From Neisseriaceae bacterium TC5R-5 (lineage in GTDB: Bacteria; Pseudomonadota; Gammaproteobacteria; Burkholderiales; Chromobacteriaceae), in NCBI GenBank assembly GCA_020830965.2, contig JACCFC020000001.1, forward strand, positions 227,361 through 291,360: DNA of 64,000 nt. Direction: 5' to 3'. The notes under the pieces are model-generated. The model was not told the origin of the DNA and ran no database searches. It saw only the letters and a program-made list of their open reading frames with translations. Each line of letters starts with the position of its first letter. Position 1 is the stretch's first letter. This document shows positions 46,400 to 55,868 of this stretch, piece after piece. Made by a program: the position numbers and the translations under genes.

Positions 46400-47531
46400 C
46401 TAGCTTGGCAATATTGCATATCAGTTCTGCAATGGCTGTTGCTTGTACCCGGTTAGCAAAGTGGTGCTCAAGCTCCTTGTACGGAATAGGCTGATTTTTG
46501 CTAAACAATTCACATAGCTCAGCGAACAGGGTTGATGAGCGTCCCCAAATAATACGATGTCTAACTAGTAGAGCACTGTGTTCGACAAGTTGTAACTGAC
46601 GCAATGGCCAGCAGCGATAACTACATATCATTGAACGATGTAGTGTCGCGAAATCTGTCGATATCTGAGGTAAGGTGGATCGCTGCGGTGGGGTGATAAC
46701 AAATCCATTGCTTTGTAATGCAAGCCGACGAAGTTCAACTAACTCATTGAGTGTCACAGGTGTGGAGGCTCTTGTGCTTAGTGCCTGTTCATTGGGTAGT
46801 AGCAGACGCAAGCCAGAGGAGCATTCTAATAAAGAGTCATCTGGAAATAAGGTTAATCCTAATGTCGCGGAAAACTCGCGAGTATCTAAAATATGAAAGT
46901 CACCTTGTGGTATGAATAACAGGTCCCCAGGAGCTAAGTCAAAGCGTTGGGCATGGGGTAATAAGGATTCATAATTGGTAGTGGCCAATAGGCCACCAGT
47001 AAGTTCTCTATATAACTGACGTGGCCAGACATAGGCTGTTTTCGGGGCGGGGCCTAAATGCCACAATAGGGATTGATCCAGATCGTCGTGTACTCCAAAA
47101 GGTGTATAGCCATAATTGCCGAAGAAAGCGTAAAAATCGACTCCACAGCGCGGAGCCCCTTTTAATGCTTCAAAGAGAGGTGTAAGCATGGTTGCCTGCA
47201 TATTTAAGGCGAAATGCTGGCACCAAGAGGACAGACCATTGAACGTAACACAATATTGTGGTGAGGCTGTTGCCTGTGCTAAGCGGGTATCTAAGGCCAG
47301 ATTTATTTGAGGCGATAATGCTATTAAGGCATCTGTGATCGTATAGCGTTGGCCTCCATCAACCCAAGCCCTTACATTAGGCAGCTCATCGGCGGAAAAT
47401 CGGGTAAACATACTTGCCACACTATTCAGCACATCTATATGTCCTGGCATAACACCGGCTAGAAAAGTAGTGGTAGTCAGCTGCTTTGAATCTATTATTA
47501 GCCGATTTGCCCAATCTGATTTTATATCCAT
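46374..47531 (-). CDS. JmjC/cupin_4-type 2OG oxygenase, paralogue 2
   Basis: A 385-residue protein. The JmjC core has the iron triad His148 and Asp150 (GVHDD) and His213 (GDFHILD). The region GNYGYTPFGVH is shared almost exactly with the next upstream gene, which shows the two are paralogues. A helical C-terminal domain of about 130 residues follows, as in the ribosomal oxygenases YcfD, MINA53 and NO66, which hydroxylate Arg or His of proteins. I chose the ATG at 47531, with GGAG six bases before it. The stop lies inside the start of the ABC exporter gene, so translation is coupled. Confidence 0.83.
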   Translation of the reverse strand: MDIKSDWANRLIIDSKQLTTTTFLAGVMPGHIDVLNSVASMFTRFSADELPNVRAWVDGGQRYTITDALIALSPQINLALDTRLAQATASPQYCVTFNGLSSWCQHFALNMQATMLTPLFEALKGAPRCGVDFYAFFGNYGYTPFGVHDDLDQSLLWHLGPAPKTAYVWPRQLYRELTGGLLATTNYESLLPHAQRFDLAPGDLLFIPQGDFHILDTREFSATLGLTLFPDDSLLECSSGLRLLLPNEQALSTRASTPVTLNELVELRRLALQSNGFVITPPQRSTLPQISTDFATLHRSMICSYRCWPLRQLQLVEHSALLVRHRIIWGRSSTLFAELCELFSKNQPIPYKELEHHFANRVQATAIAELICNIAKLGGLSIEQK

Positions 47532-47563
47532 AGAGTGCTCCAAGCATCAGATAAGAGAGCTGG

Positions 47564-48976
47564 TTAGTTTGTTATTAATTCATTAGATGTTTTTTGAATT
47601 TCTGTAGAGCTATCACAATATAAACAGATGCCTCCTAGGCTCGCTAATTGTTGTACTACCTGATTTATAGTATCAAGCGAAATAAGGCCTTTTAGTTCGC
47701 TATATAGATCCTTAATACTGAATGGTACATCTGGTATGCTCGCGAGCAAGTGGAGAGTAAGTTTGTTATTAATAAATCGTAAACGATTGCCTCGAATATA
47801 AATAAGTAAATCATTGCCACATATACGCTGTATTAATGGAAAATCAGGATCGCGTTGCCATAAAGTCTGCGGCATGATTTCAGTTATATTTTGCCGTAAG
47901 TAAGAGTAACGTAAACTGGCTCGACTTTGTGCTATCGCCTCATACTCATTATTTACCTGACGTAACCATTCACGTAGACTGATGTCTGTGGTGCTATTGA
48001 GTTCATCCGTTAATTCTTCAATTGAGCTATTGAATGAACTGCTATGAATGGCATGCTGCAAAATATGTTGAGTCATTGTTTTTTTGGGATATTTTGATAA
48101 AGCAAAAGCAATGCCTATAGAAAAACCGTTAGTATTACCAATATGATAATAATGAGGAGGGAGAAGAAATATATCTCCTGGTTTTATTGAATAAGTTTTC
48201 CCATAAGGAATTAATTTTTCTGGTTCGAAGCAATTTTTTGATTTGCCATTTAAACGATGAAACTGATCCTTTTCAAATAAAGTCATTTCTTTAATCGTAG
48301 GACCTAGATGAAAGTGCACAACTGATGTATAGGGGTCATCAATATGAATGCCAAATGGTGTATAGCCATAATTGCCGATAAACAAAGTTACTTCAACAGT
48401 TGTGTTATTGAAACCTTGTAAAGCGACAACTGGCGAAAATATTTTTTTTGCCATACGAGCTAGAGTGTCAGACCATTGTTCAGCGCCATTGATAATAATG
48501 CCGAATTTGTGACCTGCTGTGACTCGAGTTACATAATTTTCGAATGATTCTGTGCCAAGTGGGGAGGCGTATAATATTTCACTTTCGTATTTTGGGCTTA
48601 GCATGCCATCAATATAAACTCGAAATAATGTACTAATGGTTTTTTCAGGTTCTACAGACATGTTTTTGAATATATTAAAGAATAATAAATCATCAAAAAC
48701 TGATGGGTTAAAAACTGTTTCAAGCAATAAAGGCTGCATGAGATAGGTGAATTTAATTGGATCGTATTCCAATTTTGCAACAGAATTTTCATGATCTGTT
48801 ATGTGTTTTATCAGTCGTTTTATATGTTTTTGATCGTTATCAAAAAATAGAATAGGATTAGTCACTTTTAAAGTCGCTCCATTAAGATATACAGTAAAAT
48901 TTTTATACTGCAGTAGTGGATGCTGGAAGTGAGGTATGAAGTTAAGGGCGACTGCTGCCGCCCTTAGTGCTAACAC
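47564..48976 (-). CDS. JmjC/cupin_4-type 2OG oxygenase, paralogue 1
   Basis: A 470-residue protein, about 85 residues longer than its paralogue because of an N-terminal extension. The iron ligands are His210 and Asp212 (GIHID) and His278 (HYYHIGN). The GNYGYTPFGIH and HLGP motifs match the second JmjC gene. A helical C-terminal domain contains a possible winged-helix region. Base composition is AT-rich, unlike the core genes. It starts with GTG four bases after the precursor peptide stop, which indicates co-translation. It is the enzyme nearest the precursor and so the best candidate to modify its Arg/His tail, which is an inference. Confidence 0.82.
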   Translation of the reverse strand: MLALRAAAVALNFIPHFQHPLLQYKNFTVYLNGATLKVTNPILFFDNDQKHIKRLIKHITDHENSVAKLEYDPIKFTYLMQPLLLETVFNPSVFDDLLFFNIFKNMSVEPEKTISTLFRVYIDGMLSPKYESEILYASPLGTESFENYVTRVTAGHKFGIIINGAEQWSDTLARMAKKIFSPVVALQGFNNTTVEVTLFIGNYGYTPFGIHIDDPYTSVVHFHLGPTIKEMTLFEKDQFHRLNGKSKNCFEPEKLIPYGKTYSIKPGDIFLLPPHYYHIGNTNGFSIGIAFALSKYPKKTMTQHILQHAIHSSSFNSSIEELTDELNSTTDISLREWLRQVNNEYEAIAQSRASLRYSYLRQNITEIMPQTLWQRDPDFPLIQRICGNDLLIYIRGNRLRFINNKLTLHLLASIPDVPFSIKDLYSELKGLISLDTINQVVQQLASLGGICLYCDSSTEIQKTSNELITN

Positions 48977-48980
48977 TAAA

Positions 48981-49127
48981 TTATGAAATAACTCGAATAT
49001 GGCGTATAGGACGCGCTAAAGCGAGCGGAGGTGCATTATCTTCCAAAATCTCTAAACCAAGATCTTCTAAAGAAGCCTCATGCGTTTCTTGATTTTCGTT
49101 GTTTTCAGTCAGTTTAATTTCATCCAT
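48981..49127 (-). CDS. Candidate RiPP precursor peptide (48 residues)
   Basis: A small gene with a strong ribosome binding site (GGGAG, 8 bases before ATG 49127) at the head of the operon. Residues 1-30 are very acidic (eleven Asp or Glu and one Lys) and end in LEDLGLEILED, a typical leader helix. Residues 31-48 are neutral to basic: a short Pro/Ala/Leu stretch, then RPIRHIRVIS, that is three R-x-I triplets and a final Ser. There is no Cys or Thr and just one Ser in this part. Arg39, Arg42 and Arg45 would be substrates for the arginase-like enzyme and His43 for a JmjC hydroxylase. The leader/core boundary is a guess. An in-frame upstream ATG at 49175 would add 16 hydrophobic residues and lacks a ribosome binding site. 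Confidence 0.75.
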   Translation of the reverse strand: MDEIKLTENNENQETHEASLEDLGLEILEDNAPPLALARPIRHIRVIS

Positions 49128-49544
49128 TACTATATCTCCCAGTGATTGTAAGACAAGGTAAAAGTTAAAAATCACTTAACAAATACACCCTTTGGCAGGA
49201 TGTCAAATAAAAGTACAACAGCTTATTTGCTATGTAAATAAATTTTTTTATATTAAATATTTATTTAAAAATCATGTTATATAAGATAACAAAGTATTAA
49301 TAAAAGAGTGACGGTTTAGAGAGCATGCTAACGTTGCAATGGCAGCAAGGAATGGGGTGTGAGTTGGGTCAAATAGTACAATATAGCGAATTCAATCAGG
49401 TTTTAAGCCATTGCTCTTGTCTCTGTACATAGACTGGCCTGCGTGGTTCACCGTGTCTATCGATAAATCTGCACTCTGATTGACGCGCCTTGGTTGACAC
49501 CGGACAATTCGCCCCGACAAACCCATTTTTGCTAAGGAGTGCCA
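49128..49544. promoter_or_regulatory. AT-rich divergent control region of the peptide operon and the ETF-QO gene
   Basis: About 400 bases without a supported gene. The stretch 49200-49310 is extremely AT-rich, as expected of a target for H-NS silencing. On the minus strand a TTGACA (49206-49201) lies about 75 bases before the precursor start and could be a -35 box, but no good -10 box is evident at the right distance. The plus-strand part ends in AAGGAG before the ETF-QO gene. Confidence 0.4.
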
Positions 49545-51179
49545 GTGGAACGCGAATTCATGGAATACGACGTGGTTATCGTTGGTGGTGGCCCCGGTGG
49601 GCTGAGTGCCGCGATTCGCCTCAAGCAGTTGGCCGCCACAGCAGGACGCGAATTAAGTGTGTGTTTGCTGGAGAAAGGCTCGGAAATCGGCGCGCATATT
49701 CTCTCCGGAGCGGTGATTGAACCCCGGGCCTTGAATGAGCTGATACCAGACTGGCAAGCACGTGGCGCACCGTTAAATACGCCCACCACCACAGACCGCT
49801 TTTTATATCTGATTGAAACTGAGTCCATTCAGTTGCCCACACCGCCGCAAATGCACAATCACGGCAACTATATTGTCAGCCTAGGCAATGTCTGTCGCTG
49901 GCTGGCTACGCAGGCAGAAGAGCTGGGCGTAGAGATTTACCCCGGCTTTGCTGCTGCTGAGGTGCTTTATCATGCCGATGGCTCGGTAAAAGGCGTGGCT
50001 ACCGGTGATATGGGCATAGGTAAGGATGGCGAAAAAACCGCTGCCTGGCAGCCTGGCATGGAGTTATGGGCAAAACAAACTATTTTTGCCGAAGGCTGTC
50101 GCGGCTCACTCAGCAAAACCTTGCTGCAGCGTTTCAAACTCAATGTGCGCAGCGATCCGCAAACCTACGGTATCGGTATTAAAGAGTTGTGGGAGGTGGC
50201 ACCAGATAGGCATCAGCCTGGCAGTGTCACGCACACGGTGGGCTGGCCGATGGATACGGCAAGCTATGGCGGCTCCTTTATTTACCACCTAGAAAACCGG
50301 CAGGTGATGGTGGGTTTTGTTGTGGGGCTGGATTATCAAAATCCGTATATGTCGCCGTTTGAGGAGTTTCAGCGCTTTAAAACTCATCCCGCCATTCGCC
50401 ACGTGCTAGCAGGTGGCAAGCGTTTATCTTATGGCGCACGTGCTATCAGTGAAGGCGGCTGGCAGAGCCTGCCGCGCCTGACCTTTCCTGGTGGTTTGCT
50501 GGTGGGGGATAGTGCTGGTTTTCTGAATGTACCGAAAATCAAAGGAACGCATACTGCAATGAAATCGGCGATGCTGGCAGCCGAAGCGATTTTTGAGCTA
50601 TTGACGCAAGAACAGCCAGCTAATGAGGCGAAAAGCTATCGCCGCTTGGTGGAGCAAAGCTGGTTATGTGACGAATTGCAGCGTGCGCGCAATATTCGCC
50701 CAGCCTTCCGTTGGGGTTTGTGGCCGGGCATGCTTTATTCGGTGCTGGATACCTATTTATTGCGCGGCAAAGCACCGTGGACTTTGCACCATCGCCATGC
50801 CGACCATCAAATGCTGAAACCAGCCGCAGAGTGCACGCCCATCCACTACCCTAAGCCGGATGGTGTGTTGACTTTTGACCGGCTCTCATCGGTATTTATC
50901 TCCAATACCAATCACAATGAAGATCAGCCGGTGCATCTGCAGCTACGTGACAAGGCGCTGCCGATCACGCTGAATCTGGCCAAGTACGATGCGCCGGAGC
51001 AGCGCTATTGCCCGGCGGGAGTGTATGAAATCATCGGCCAGGAGCAGGGTGAGCCACGTTTGCAGATCAACGCGCAAAACTGTGTGCACTGCAAAACCTG
51101 TGATATCAAAGACCCTGCCCAGAATATCAACTGGGTGACGCCAGAGGGTGGTGGCGGGCCGAATTATCCGGGGATGTAG
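49545..51179 (+). CDS. Electron transfer flavoprotein-ubiquinone oxidoreductase
   Basis: A 544-residue membrane-associated flavoprotein passing electrons from ETF to ubiquinone. The N-terminal FAD motif [17 protein letters not shown] is at about residues 9-25. The C-terminal [4Fe-4S] binding region carries [18 protein letters not shown] with its Cys ligands, plus an upstream Cys in YCPAGVYE. Normal length. GTG 49545 is the best start because AAGGAG ends five bases before it; the GTG at 49539 overlaps that site. No ETF genes are adjacent. IS remnants begin 20 bases after the stop. Confidence 0.95.
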   Translation: MEREFMEYDVVIVGGGPGGLSAAIRLKQLAATAGRELSVCLLEKGSEIGAHILSGAVIEPRALNELIPDWQARGAPLNTPTTTDRFLYLIETESIQLPTPPQMHNHGNYIVSLGNVCRWLATQAEELGVEIYPGFAAAEVLYHADGSVKGVATGDMGIGKDGEKTAAWQPGMELWAKQTIFAEGCRGSLSKTLLQRFKLNVRSDPQTYGIGIKELWEVAPDRHQPGSVTHTVGWPMDTASYGGSFIYHLENRQVMVGFVVGLDYQNPYMSPFEEFQRFKTHPAIRHVLAGGKRLSYGARAISEGGWQSLPRLTFPGGLLVGDSAGFLNVPKIKGTHTAMKSAMLAAEAIFELLTQEQPANEAKSYRRLVEQSWLCDELQRARNIRPAFRWGLWPGMLYSVLDTYLLRGKAPWTLHHRHADHQMLKPAAECTPIHYPKPDGVLTFDRLSSVFISNTNHNEDQPVHLQLRDKALPITLNLAKYDAPEQRYCPAGVYEIIGQEQGEPRLQINAQNCVHCKTCDIKDPAQNINWVTPEGGGGPNYPGM

Positions 51180-51200
51180 TGCCACAGCGTTAACAGCCTA

Positions 51201-51316
51201 GCTCTGTTGCATAAATCTTAGGTAGGGTGAGCTTCCCCTTTCCCCAAACAGATTTATGCCACAGCGACCGTGCACGGACGGCCCAGCATGCTGAAGCGGT
51301 TCAAGCTGGCAGCACG
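51201..51316 (-). mobile_element. IS5-family element remnant (3' end)
   Basis: The minus strand encodes the last 20 residues of an IS5-family transposase (SLNRFSMLGRPCTVAV then stop at 51254). Then follows the usual 3' region, whose translation (GKGEAHPT and DLCNRA) matches the readthrough tail of this IS group, ending in GATTTATGCAACAGAGC. The rest of the element is missing: the sequence stops exactly where the IS21-family element begins at 51317. It is a relic of an earlier insertion. Confidence 0.7.
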
Positions 51317-51429
51317 TGTTGACGCCGATTGAAAGCTGACGACAAAAGGCCGTTTGTGCCGATTGAATTTTGACCAGGCCAATCCCGTACCCTGCTTATT
51401 TTATGAGCGGGATGAATAAGGTGATTACC

Positions 51430-52936
51430 ATGGTTATATAGGCAAAGATTCGCTGGATGTTTTTTCGTGATCATCTGACAATCAGCGAGATTCAACGTCG
51501 TACTAGCTTGTCCCGTAACACCATCAAGAAGTGGCTGAAGGAACCTCAGGAAGCTGCGCTTCAATATCGTCGAGCCAAAGTGGACGGTAAGCTCTCTGAA
51601 TTTGAACCCCAACTGTTGCTGGCTCTGAAAGCCGATGTTCATCGCCCCAAGCGTGACCGGCGTACAGCTAGGATGTTGTTTGCCGCCATCAAGCAACAAG
51701 GCTATACCGGTGGCTATTCTATCGTGACGGATTTCATCCGCCGTTGGCGTAACAGCGCTACTGCTGTCACCCGCCAATCCGCATTTGTCCCGCTCAAATT
51801 TGAGCTGGGTGAGGCGTTTCAGTTTGACTGGAGCGAGGAGTGGTTAATGGTTGGCGGGGCCCATCGCAAGATTCTGGTTGCGCATACTAAGCTATGTGCC
51901 AGTCGTGCCTTTGTACTGTCGGCCTATCCTACTCAAAGTCACGAGATGCTGTTCGATGCCCATGCTCGTGCTTTTGCCACGTTGGGTGGCATTCCCAAGC
52001 GGGGCATTTACGACAATATGAAGACCGCCGTCGATAAAGTCACCAAAGGCAACGGTCGCCTCATCAACACCCGTTTTTTTTGCTATGACAGCGCATTACC
52101 TGTTTGATCCTGATTTTTGCAATACGGCTGCAGGCTGGGGAAAAGGGATCGTCGAGAAGAATGTACAGGACAGCCGCCGACGTCTCTGAATCGAAGCCAA
52201 GTCATTACGCTTTGACTCATTCGAGGCACTGAATGCCTGGCTGGAAAGACGTTGCCGTGCAATATGGGCAGAAGCATCCCACCCGGACTATCCAGGCTTG
52301 ACGATAGCGGAGATGTTGGAGCAGGAGCAATTATCTCTGATGCCGATGTCACCCCCCTTTGATGGGTATGTCGAAGTACTCGCGCGGGTTTCCAGTACGT
52401 GTTTAATCACCGTTCAGTGCAATCGCTATTCCGTGCCCTGTCATCTGGCCAACCACAAGGTAGCTATACGTCTCTACCCAAACAAAGTTGTGGTATCGGT
52501 CGACCATGCCATCGTGGCTCGTCATACCCGTTTATTGGGGCGAGATCAGGTCGTTTACGATTGGCAACACTATATTCCGTTGATTGAGCGTAAACCCGGT
52601 GCCCTGCGAAATGGGGCACCGTTTGCCGATATGCCCGTACTACTGGCCAAACTGCGGCTTGCCCTACGGCGACGAGAACGGCAACAAGGTGAACAGATCA
52701 TGGCTAAGGTTCTCTCAGCGGTACCCGTACATGGACTGGAAGCGGTGCTGGTCGCAGTGGAACTGGTGCTGGAGTCGGGTGTGTATAGCGACGAGCATGT
52801 GCAGAATGTTCTGACTAGCCTTAACCAGACACCCCAACCCGCACAGGTCACAACGGCCCTGACCCTGATGGAAGCTCCCCAAGCCAATACGGCTCGTTAC
52901 GACAGCCTGAATATTGTGGAGATTAGCTATGACTGA
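51430..52936 (+). pseudogene. istA: istA transposase pseudogene (IS21 family)
   Basis: The frame encodes an IstA-type integrase: an N-terminal helix-turn-helix (LTISEIQRRTSLSRNTIKKWL), then the DDE catalytic core (FQFDWSEEW with the first Asp; GIYDNMKTAV with the second). It is broken three times. A TAG sits at codon 4 (51439). A one-base insertion in an eight-T run (52074-52081) shifts the frame, and a TGA (52187) replaces an expected Trp. The C-terminal part continues open to 52936 and overlaps the istB start by 8 bases, as in intact elements. Confidence 0.88.
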
Positions 52937-53739
52937 CATCATCAGCCAACTCAAAGCGTTGAAACTACACGGCATGGCGGACTGTTATGTTGAGCTACAA
53001 AGTCAGGGAGCCTCTGGTGCGACCGCCTCAATGGCATCGTCAGTCTGGTTGCTGCGCCATTTATTGGAAGCAGAATCTACCGATCGTGCCATTCGATCTA
53101 TTCGTTACCAGATCAACGCCGCCAGGTTTCCGACTCATCGCCATCTGGTTGGTTTTGATTTCAGCCAGTCCAAAGTAGATAAAAGCCTTATCGATCAACT
53201 GGCCAGTATGGCCTTTACTGATGCGGCGCAGAATGTGGTGTTGGTGGGCGGGTCTGGCACCGGCAAAACACATCTGGCTACAGCACTGGGTGTGGCGGGT
53301 ATTCAGCAATACGGCAAACGAGTACGTTTCTATTCGGCGGTCGAACTGGTGAACACTTTGGAACGGGAGAAGGCAGCGGGCAAACAAGGTCGGCTGGCAC
53401 TGGGGCTGATGCAAATTGATCTGGTGGTTCTGGATGAGCTGGGCTATTTGCCCTTCTCACAGGCGGGGGGGGGCATTGCTATTTCACTTGCTATCCAAAC
53501 TCTATGAGCGGACCAGTGTCATCATCACGACCAATTTAAGCTTCTCGGAATGGGATAAGGTATTCCTTGATCCTAAGCTCACCACGGCATTGCTGGACCG
53601 ACTAACCCATCATTGTCATATCGTTGAAACCGGCAATGAGTCATACCGATTCAAGCAAAGCAGCGAAACAGCCAAAACCCGGATTAAAGCACGGGAGAGG
53701 ACGAAATGGTCAGTCGCAAAAGAACCGACTGAATCCTGA
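52929..53739 (+). pseudogene. istB: istB ATPase pseudogene (IS21 family)
   Basis: Encodes the AAA+ helper protein of IS21 transposition, with Walker A GGSGTGKTHLA and Walker [15 protein letters not shown] run of nine G (53465-53473), where eight would keep the frame, shifts it just after LPFSQAGG. The remainder ([22 protein letters not shown]...) is open in another frame to 53739. Apart from this single lesion, the gene is intact. Confidence 0.88.
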
Positions 53740-53878
53740 GCAAGCCACAATCCATTGAGGAGATTAACACCCACTCAGTCTGGTCGACTTATCCACAGAT
53801 GAGGTAGGATGCTGCATCGTTTACTGTCTGGTCAAATTTCGATCGGTACGGCTGGTCAGTTTTAAGTCGGCGCCAACA

Positions 53879-54535
53879 GTACACCTTTGTATTCTCAATG
53901 ATTTTTAAATCACGCTGGAGTGGTGACGATAGTAGAACGCTATTCGCTGTAGTGCTATTTGTGGGCATGATTGTATTAGGCTTGTTTAGTGAGGTGCTCA
54001 ATCGTGCACCATCACTCATTCTTTCCAATGTAAATTATGTTAAAAAGGTAGTGTTTCCTCTTGAAATTTTGCCAGTCATTACCATGGGTGCTGCGTTATT
54101 TCATAGCCTAATTAGCCTTGGTGCGTTGCTGGTTGTCTTTATATTGTTTAATGGCTACTTACACTGGACGGTGATTTTCACGCCATTGGTGCTACTACCT
54201 TTAGTTATTGTGACGCTAGGTATCTCGTGGATATTGGCAGCTTTGGGCGTATTTTTACGTGATGTCGGGCAAACTATCGGTATTATCACACACCGTGTTA
54301 ATGTTCCTGTCCCCCAGTGTTTTATCCTGTGACCGCAGTGCCAGAGAGGTTTCGTCCATTTATCATGGCTAACCCGCTTACCTTTATTATTGAGCAAGCG
54401 CGAGAAGTGCTGGTTTGGGGGCATTTGTCAAATTGGACCGGACTGGGAATTTATACATTTGCAGCTATCGCTGTTGCTTGGGCTGGTTATGCCTTGTTCC
54501 AAAAAACTAGAAAGGGGTTTGCTGATGCCCTTTAA
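53879..54535 (+). pseudogene. wzm: O-antigen ABC transporter permease (Wzm) pseudogene
   Basis: An ABC-2-type polysaccharide export permease with the blocks VNYVKKVVFPLEILPV, LAALGVFLRDVGQTIG and NPLTFIIEQAREVLVWG. The reading frame runs straight into the IS21 end, so roughly the first 40 residues and the start are missing. Two single-base insertions follow, one at about 54291 (ACACACC instead of ACAACC) and one in the CCCCC at 54311-54315. Correcting both restores TTVLMFLSPVFYPVTAVPE. The end overlaps wzt. The gene cannot make a working permease, unless another copy exists elsewhere. Confidence 0.85.
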
Positions 54536-55868
54536 TGATATAGCCATTCGCATAACAAACCTTAGCAAACACTACCAAGTCTACGATGCTCCTCGTGATC
54601 GCCTTAAGCAGTTTGTGATGCCTCGATTGAACCGTATCGCGGGTAAGGAAAAAAAACAATACTTCCGTGAATTTTCCGCACTCATGGATATTTCATTTGA
54701 CGTTAAAAAGGGAGAGATTGTTGGTATTATTGGACGCAATGGATCAGGTAAATCAACTTTGCTGCAGATTATTTGCGGCACACTAACGCCCACTAGTGGC
54801 GCTGTTCAGTTAAATGGACGAGTAGCTGCACTTTTAGAATTGGGCTCAGGTTTTAATCCTGAATTTACGGGCCGTGAAAACGTTTATATGAATGCAAGCG
54901 TTTTGGGGTTAAGTAAAGAAGAAATAGATACGCGCTTTGAAGATATAGTTTCCTTTGCAGATATTGGAGATTTTATCGACCAGCTGGTAAAAACATATTC
55001 TTCGGGCATGTATGTTCGTTTAGCATTTGCGGTGGTCGTGCATGTTGATGCTGACATCCTTATCGTTGATGAGGCTTTGTCAGTTGGTGATGCGTTTTTT
55101 CAGGCGAAATGCATGTCGCGTATGAGGAAAATTGTCGATAGTGGCACTACGGTCTTATTTGTTAGTCACGACATTAATGCGGTGAAAGCTTTGTGTAAAC
55201 GCACTCTGTGGCTTGATCGTGGCATTGGGCGTGCATTTGGCGAAACAGCTAATGTTGCACGGGCTTACGCTCAAGACTGGATTAAGCAAGCGAATGCTCA
55301 GCATCTGCTTACTGATGAAGATGCAACGCAGGATAGTGATGCGATAACGCCAAGTGAGACTCAGCTAGATAATTTAAAGCTAGCGATGGCTCTGCGGTTC
55401 TCTGCAAGGTCTGGCACTGGCCATGCTCAATACCTTGCGTTTCAGGGCTTTTGTGGCTCCGACCCAATTGGTGTATTGCCTCTTGAATTTGGTAGTTTAT
55501 TGAGACTGACATGTCTGATTGAAATTAATGAAAGTTGTGAGCGATTGGTAGTGGCGGTACACATAAAAGATAGTAATAATCAGCATTTGGTTGGTGTTCA
55601 CAGCGGAATGATGCTCGGACTTTACGATCGTTCTTGGCAGCAAGGTGAACGGTTTCAGATTGAGTTTAAATTACCTGTTTGTCTACATGCTGGTCGATAT
55701 GCAATTACAGCACTCATTTCCAGTATGGCTGATGTCACACAATACTCAGATGTTAAGTTCTTTGACTGGTTGGAAGATGTGAATGTTTTTGAAGTTGCTC
55801 AGCGCAATCCTTTTCCTTTAAGCGATTTGGTCGAAATTGAACATGAAGTCAAGTTTACATTATCTTAA
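54525..55868 (+). CDS. wzt: O-antigen ABC transporter ATPase Wzt
   Basis: A 447-residue protein. The ATPase domain (about residues 1-240) has Walker A IIGRNGSGKST (about 68), the signature YSSGMYVRLAFA (about 158) and Walker B ILIVDEALS (about 178). A C-terminal beta-sandwich domain (about 290-447) with the Wzt_C pattern follows, which in E. coli O8/O9a binds the capped O-polysaccharide. I chose the ATG at 54525, with GGGG upstream, overlapping the wzm end. Its partner permease upstream is broken. Confidence 0.93.
   Translation: MPFNDIAIRITNLSKHYQVYDAPRDRLKQFVMPRLNRIAGKEKKQYFREFSALMDISFDVKKGEIVGIIGRNGSGKSTLLQIICGTLTPTSGAVQLNGRVAALLELGSGFNPEFTGRENVYMNASVLGLSKEEIDTRFEDIVSFADIGDFIDQLVKTYSSGMYVRLAFAVVVHVDADILIVDEALSVGDAFFQAKCMSRMRKIVDSGTTVLFVSHDINAVKALCKRTLWLDRGIGRAFGETANVARAYAQDWIKQANAQHLLTDEDATQDSDAITPSETQLDNLKLAMALRFSARSGTGHAQYLAFQGFCGSDPIGVLPLEFGSLLRLTCLIEINESCERLVVAVHIKDSNNQHLVGVHSGMMLGLYDRSWQQGERFQIEFKLPVCLHAGRYAITALISSMADVTQYSDVKFFDWLEDVNVFEVAQRNPFPLSDLVEIEHEVKFTLS

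Larger units (their letters stand above)
51317..53878 (+). mobile_element. IS21-family insertion sequence (inactive)
   Basis: A roughly 2.56-kb element with istA and istB. The ends are TGTTGACGCCGATTGAAAGC on the left and, complementary on the right, TGTTGGCGCCGACTTAAAAC. Each end carries a second, inner repeat (CCGATTGAATTTTGACCAG on the left; the complement of CTGGTCAAATTTCGATCGG on the right), as in IS21 multiple terminal repeats. No convincing target duplication is seen, so the element probably moved or deleted DNA on at least one side. Both genes are broken, so it cannot transpose by itself. It joins an IS5 remnant to a 5'-truncated wzm gene. Confidence 0.88.

Noticed and set aside
48981..49127. 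The precursor as a lanthipeptide, thiopeptide or lasso peptide
   Set aside because: It has no Cys and no Thr in the tail, only one C-terminal Ser, and none of the matching synthetase genes is present.
49325..49432. A 35-codon plus-strand frame ending HCSCLCT in the gap between the precursor and ETF-QO genes
   Set aside because: Considered as a second peptide. It has only a weak ribosome binding site too close to the ATG, no acidic leader and no link to the minus-strand operon.
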